Assembly: GCA_947259195.1 (NCBI GenBank)
Contig: CAMYLC010000002.1
Coordinates: 1 to 33,377, forward strand
From: Thermoanaerobaculia bacterium
GTDB taxonomy: Bacteria > Acidobacteriota > Thermoanaerobaculia > Multivoradales > JAHEKO01
DNA length: 33,377 nucleotides
Direction of reading: 5' to 3'
The notes beneath the pieces were generated by a model. The model saw only the letters and a program-made list of their open reading frames with translations, had not been told where the DNA came from and ran no database searches. The position numbers and the translations under genes were made by a program. Shown in pieces: positions 32,620 to 33,377 of this stretch. Position 1 is the stretch's first letter. The number at the start of each line of letters is the position of its first letter.

Positions 32620-33093
32620 GTGGCAAAGAAGCTCTATTACAAGATCGGCGAAGCCTGCAAGATCCTGGACATCCAGCCGTATGTGCTCCGGTACTGGGAG
32701 ACCGAGTTCACCTCCCTGAGCCCCAGCAAGAGCAAGTCCGGCCAGCGGACCTACACGGAAGAGGATCTCAAGGTAATCGGTCGTATCAAGGAGTTGCTCT
32801 ACGAAGAGGGTTTCACCATCGCCGGAGCCAAGAAGCGACTCGAGGGCGAGCTGGGAGGCGGAGGGCTGAAGCCCTTGAGGCCATTGGACCTGAGTGGCAA
32901 GAGCCCGCCGAAGAAAGCGGTTGCGGCCAGGCCAGAGAAGACCGTGGAGACCAAGAAGAAGGAGGGTCGCGCTAGCCAGGGTGGGGGAGGCGAATCCGCC
33001 AAAGTCAAGGAGCTCGAGGCCGGAATCAACGCCGCCCTGAGTCAGGCTCAGGACATCATTGCCCTCCTGGATACAGGCAGCAAAAAGAGATAA
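32620..33093 (+). CDS. MerR-family-like transcriptional regulator
   Basis: 157 residues from a GTG preceded by ATAGGAG. The N-terminal winged helix-turn-helix is clear: KLYYKIGEACKILDIQPYVL, then RYWETEFTSLSP, then GQRTYTEEDL and GRIKELLYEEGFTIAGAKKR. After residue 75 comes a low-complexity Gly/Lys/Pro/Ala-rich linker, then a short C-terminal helix (AKVKELEAGINAALSQAQDI) that may dimerise. No cysteine-rich metal-binding domain is present, so metal sensing is unlikely. The pattern matches the MerR-like gene that follows ihfA in many deltaproteobacteria; its ligand and targets are unknown. It sits 65 bp after the IHF/HU gene and just before a tRNA-Pro gene. Confidence 0.9.
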   Translation: MAKKLYYKIGEACKILDIQPYVLRYWETEFTSLSPSKSKSGQRTYTEEDLKVIGRIKELLYEEGFTIAGAKKRLEGELGGGGLKPLRPLDLSGKSPPKKAVAARPEKTVETKKKEGRASQGGGGESAKVKELEAGINAALSQAQDIIALLDTGSKKR

Positions 33094-33108
33094 GATCCCG
33101 CTTCCGGT

Positions 33109-33185
33109 CGGGACGTGGCGCAGCCTGGTAGCGCACCTGAATGGGGTTCAGGGGGTCGCGAGTTCAAATCTCGCCGTCCCGACCA
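33109..33185 (+). tRNA. tRNA-Pro (GGG)
   Basis: 77 nt with encoded CCA. Acceptor stem CGGGACG/CGTCCCG with discriminator A; D arm GGCGCAGCCTGGTAGCGC; anticodon stem CCTGA/TCAGG with loop ATGGGGT giving anticodon GGG; T arm GTTCAAATC. It lies 15 bp after the MerR-like gene and could be cotranscribed with it. Confidence 0.97.
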
Positions 33186-33377
33186 ATTAAACCTATTACA
33201 ATCAGTGGTTTGTGGCGTTAGAGGAGAAGGGCTGGTCTTTGTTGACCTGAGATGTCAGCAGAATGTCAGCGTTTGGTCACTGTTTGAAAGCCCCTCGAAT
33301 CAGGTCTGTAATGCAGGCTTAGTGGAGGGTTTCTCGCTTTTGCGAGGATCGGAGAATTCCTTGATAGGACATGATGG
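33186..33377. other. Non-coding flank downstream of tRNA-Pro
   Basis: 192 bases with no recognisable gene. It contains a direct repeat ATGTCAGC (33252-33259 and 33263-33270, period 11), a CTCGC-TTTT-GCGAG hairpin (33333-33346) and an AT-rich stretch immediately after the tRNA. The composition is less GC-rich than the genes to the left. An ATG occurs at 33371 at the very edge of the window, but too little follows to call a gene. Confidence 0.5.

Noticed and set aside
1..33377. CRISPR arrays, insertion sequences or defence clusters
   Set aside because: No regularly spaced repeats, transposase motifs or defence-gene families were seen on either strand; nearly all sequence is explained by core genes.

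Overview
This is a dense, GC-rich chromosomal segment made almost entirely of housekeeping genes. It looks like a free-living, Gram-negative-type bacterium. Hfq, a sigma54 enhancer-binding regulator, an IHF-type protein beside a MerR-like regulator, Rex, and several Sec/lipoprotein-exported proteins of unknown function together suggest Acidobacteriota (Thermoanaerobaculia-like) or a neighbouring deltaproteobacterial-type phylum. This placement rests on gene content and protein style, not on a database search. There is no CRISPR array, insertion sequence or obvious phage gene cluster in the window.

Layout. (1) Bases 1-4,870, minus strand: the translation/transcription operon rimP-nusA-infB-ylxP; ylxP runs off the left edge. 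It has its own sigma70-type promoter and a textbook intrinsic terminator between that promoter and rimP, which looks like leader attenuation. (2) Bases 4,871-5,240: a divergent control region that also carries a near-consensus sigma54 promoter for an HtrA/DegP-type envelope protease. (3) Bases 5,241-8,859, plus strand: htrA, an NtrC-family response regulator that is the obvious candidate activator of that promoter, then pyrE. (4) Bases 8,945-10,985: an acyl-CoA dehydrogenase with its own promoter, and a receiver-domain protein. (5) Bases 11,168-16,108: valS, birA, coaX and a 226-residue protein of unknown function. (6) Bases 16,175-27,163: a long co-directional run comEC, miaA, hfq, an exported TPR/SLH-like lipoprotein, dnaE, a CCA-adding-enzyme family protein, a secreted unknown and rsmD, many joined by overlapping start and stop codons. 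(7) Bases 27,145-28,098, minus strand: rex with a perfect Rex operator upstream, then tRNA-Leu(CAG) with a near-consensus promoter. (8) Bases 28,092-33,185, plus strand: rnr, a small lipoprotein, der, an IHF/HU-family gene, a MerR-like regulator and tRNA-Pro(GGG). The last 190 bases contain no recognisable gene but do have short direct repeats next to the tRNA 3' end, a typical integration site.

Taken together, the window covers ribosome biogenesis and RNA metabolism (RimP, NusA, IF-2, YlxP, RsmD, Der, RNase R, MiaA, CCA enzyme, Hfq), cofactor supply (CoaX, BirA), replication (DnaE), redox and envelope-stress control (Rex, HtrA plus the sigma54 activator) and DNA uptake (ComEC). I do not see a complete novel multi-gene system. 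The most interesting signals are regulatory: the sigma54-htrA-NtrC arrangement, the rimP leader terminator, the Rex operator, a structured 76-nt element between infB and ylxP, competing hairpins ahead of valS, and the tRNA-Leu promoter embedded in the rnr start. Four exported or cytosolic unknowns in conserved neighbourhoods are the best candidates for new protein families.
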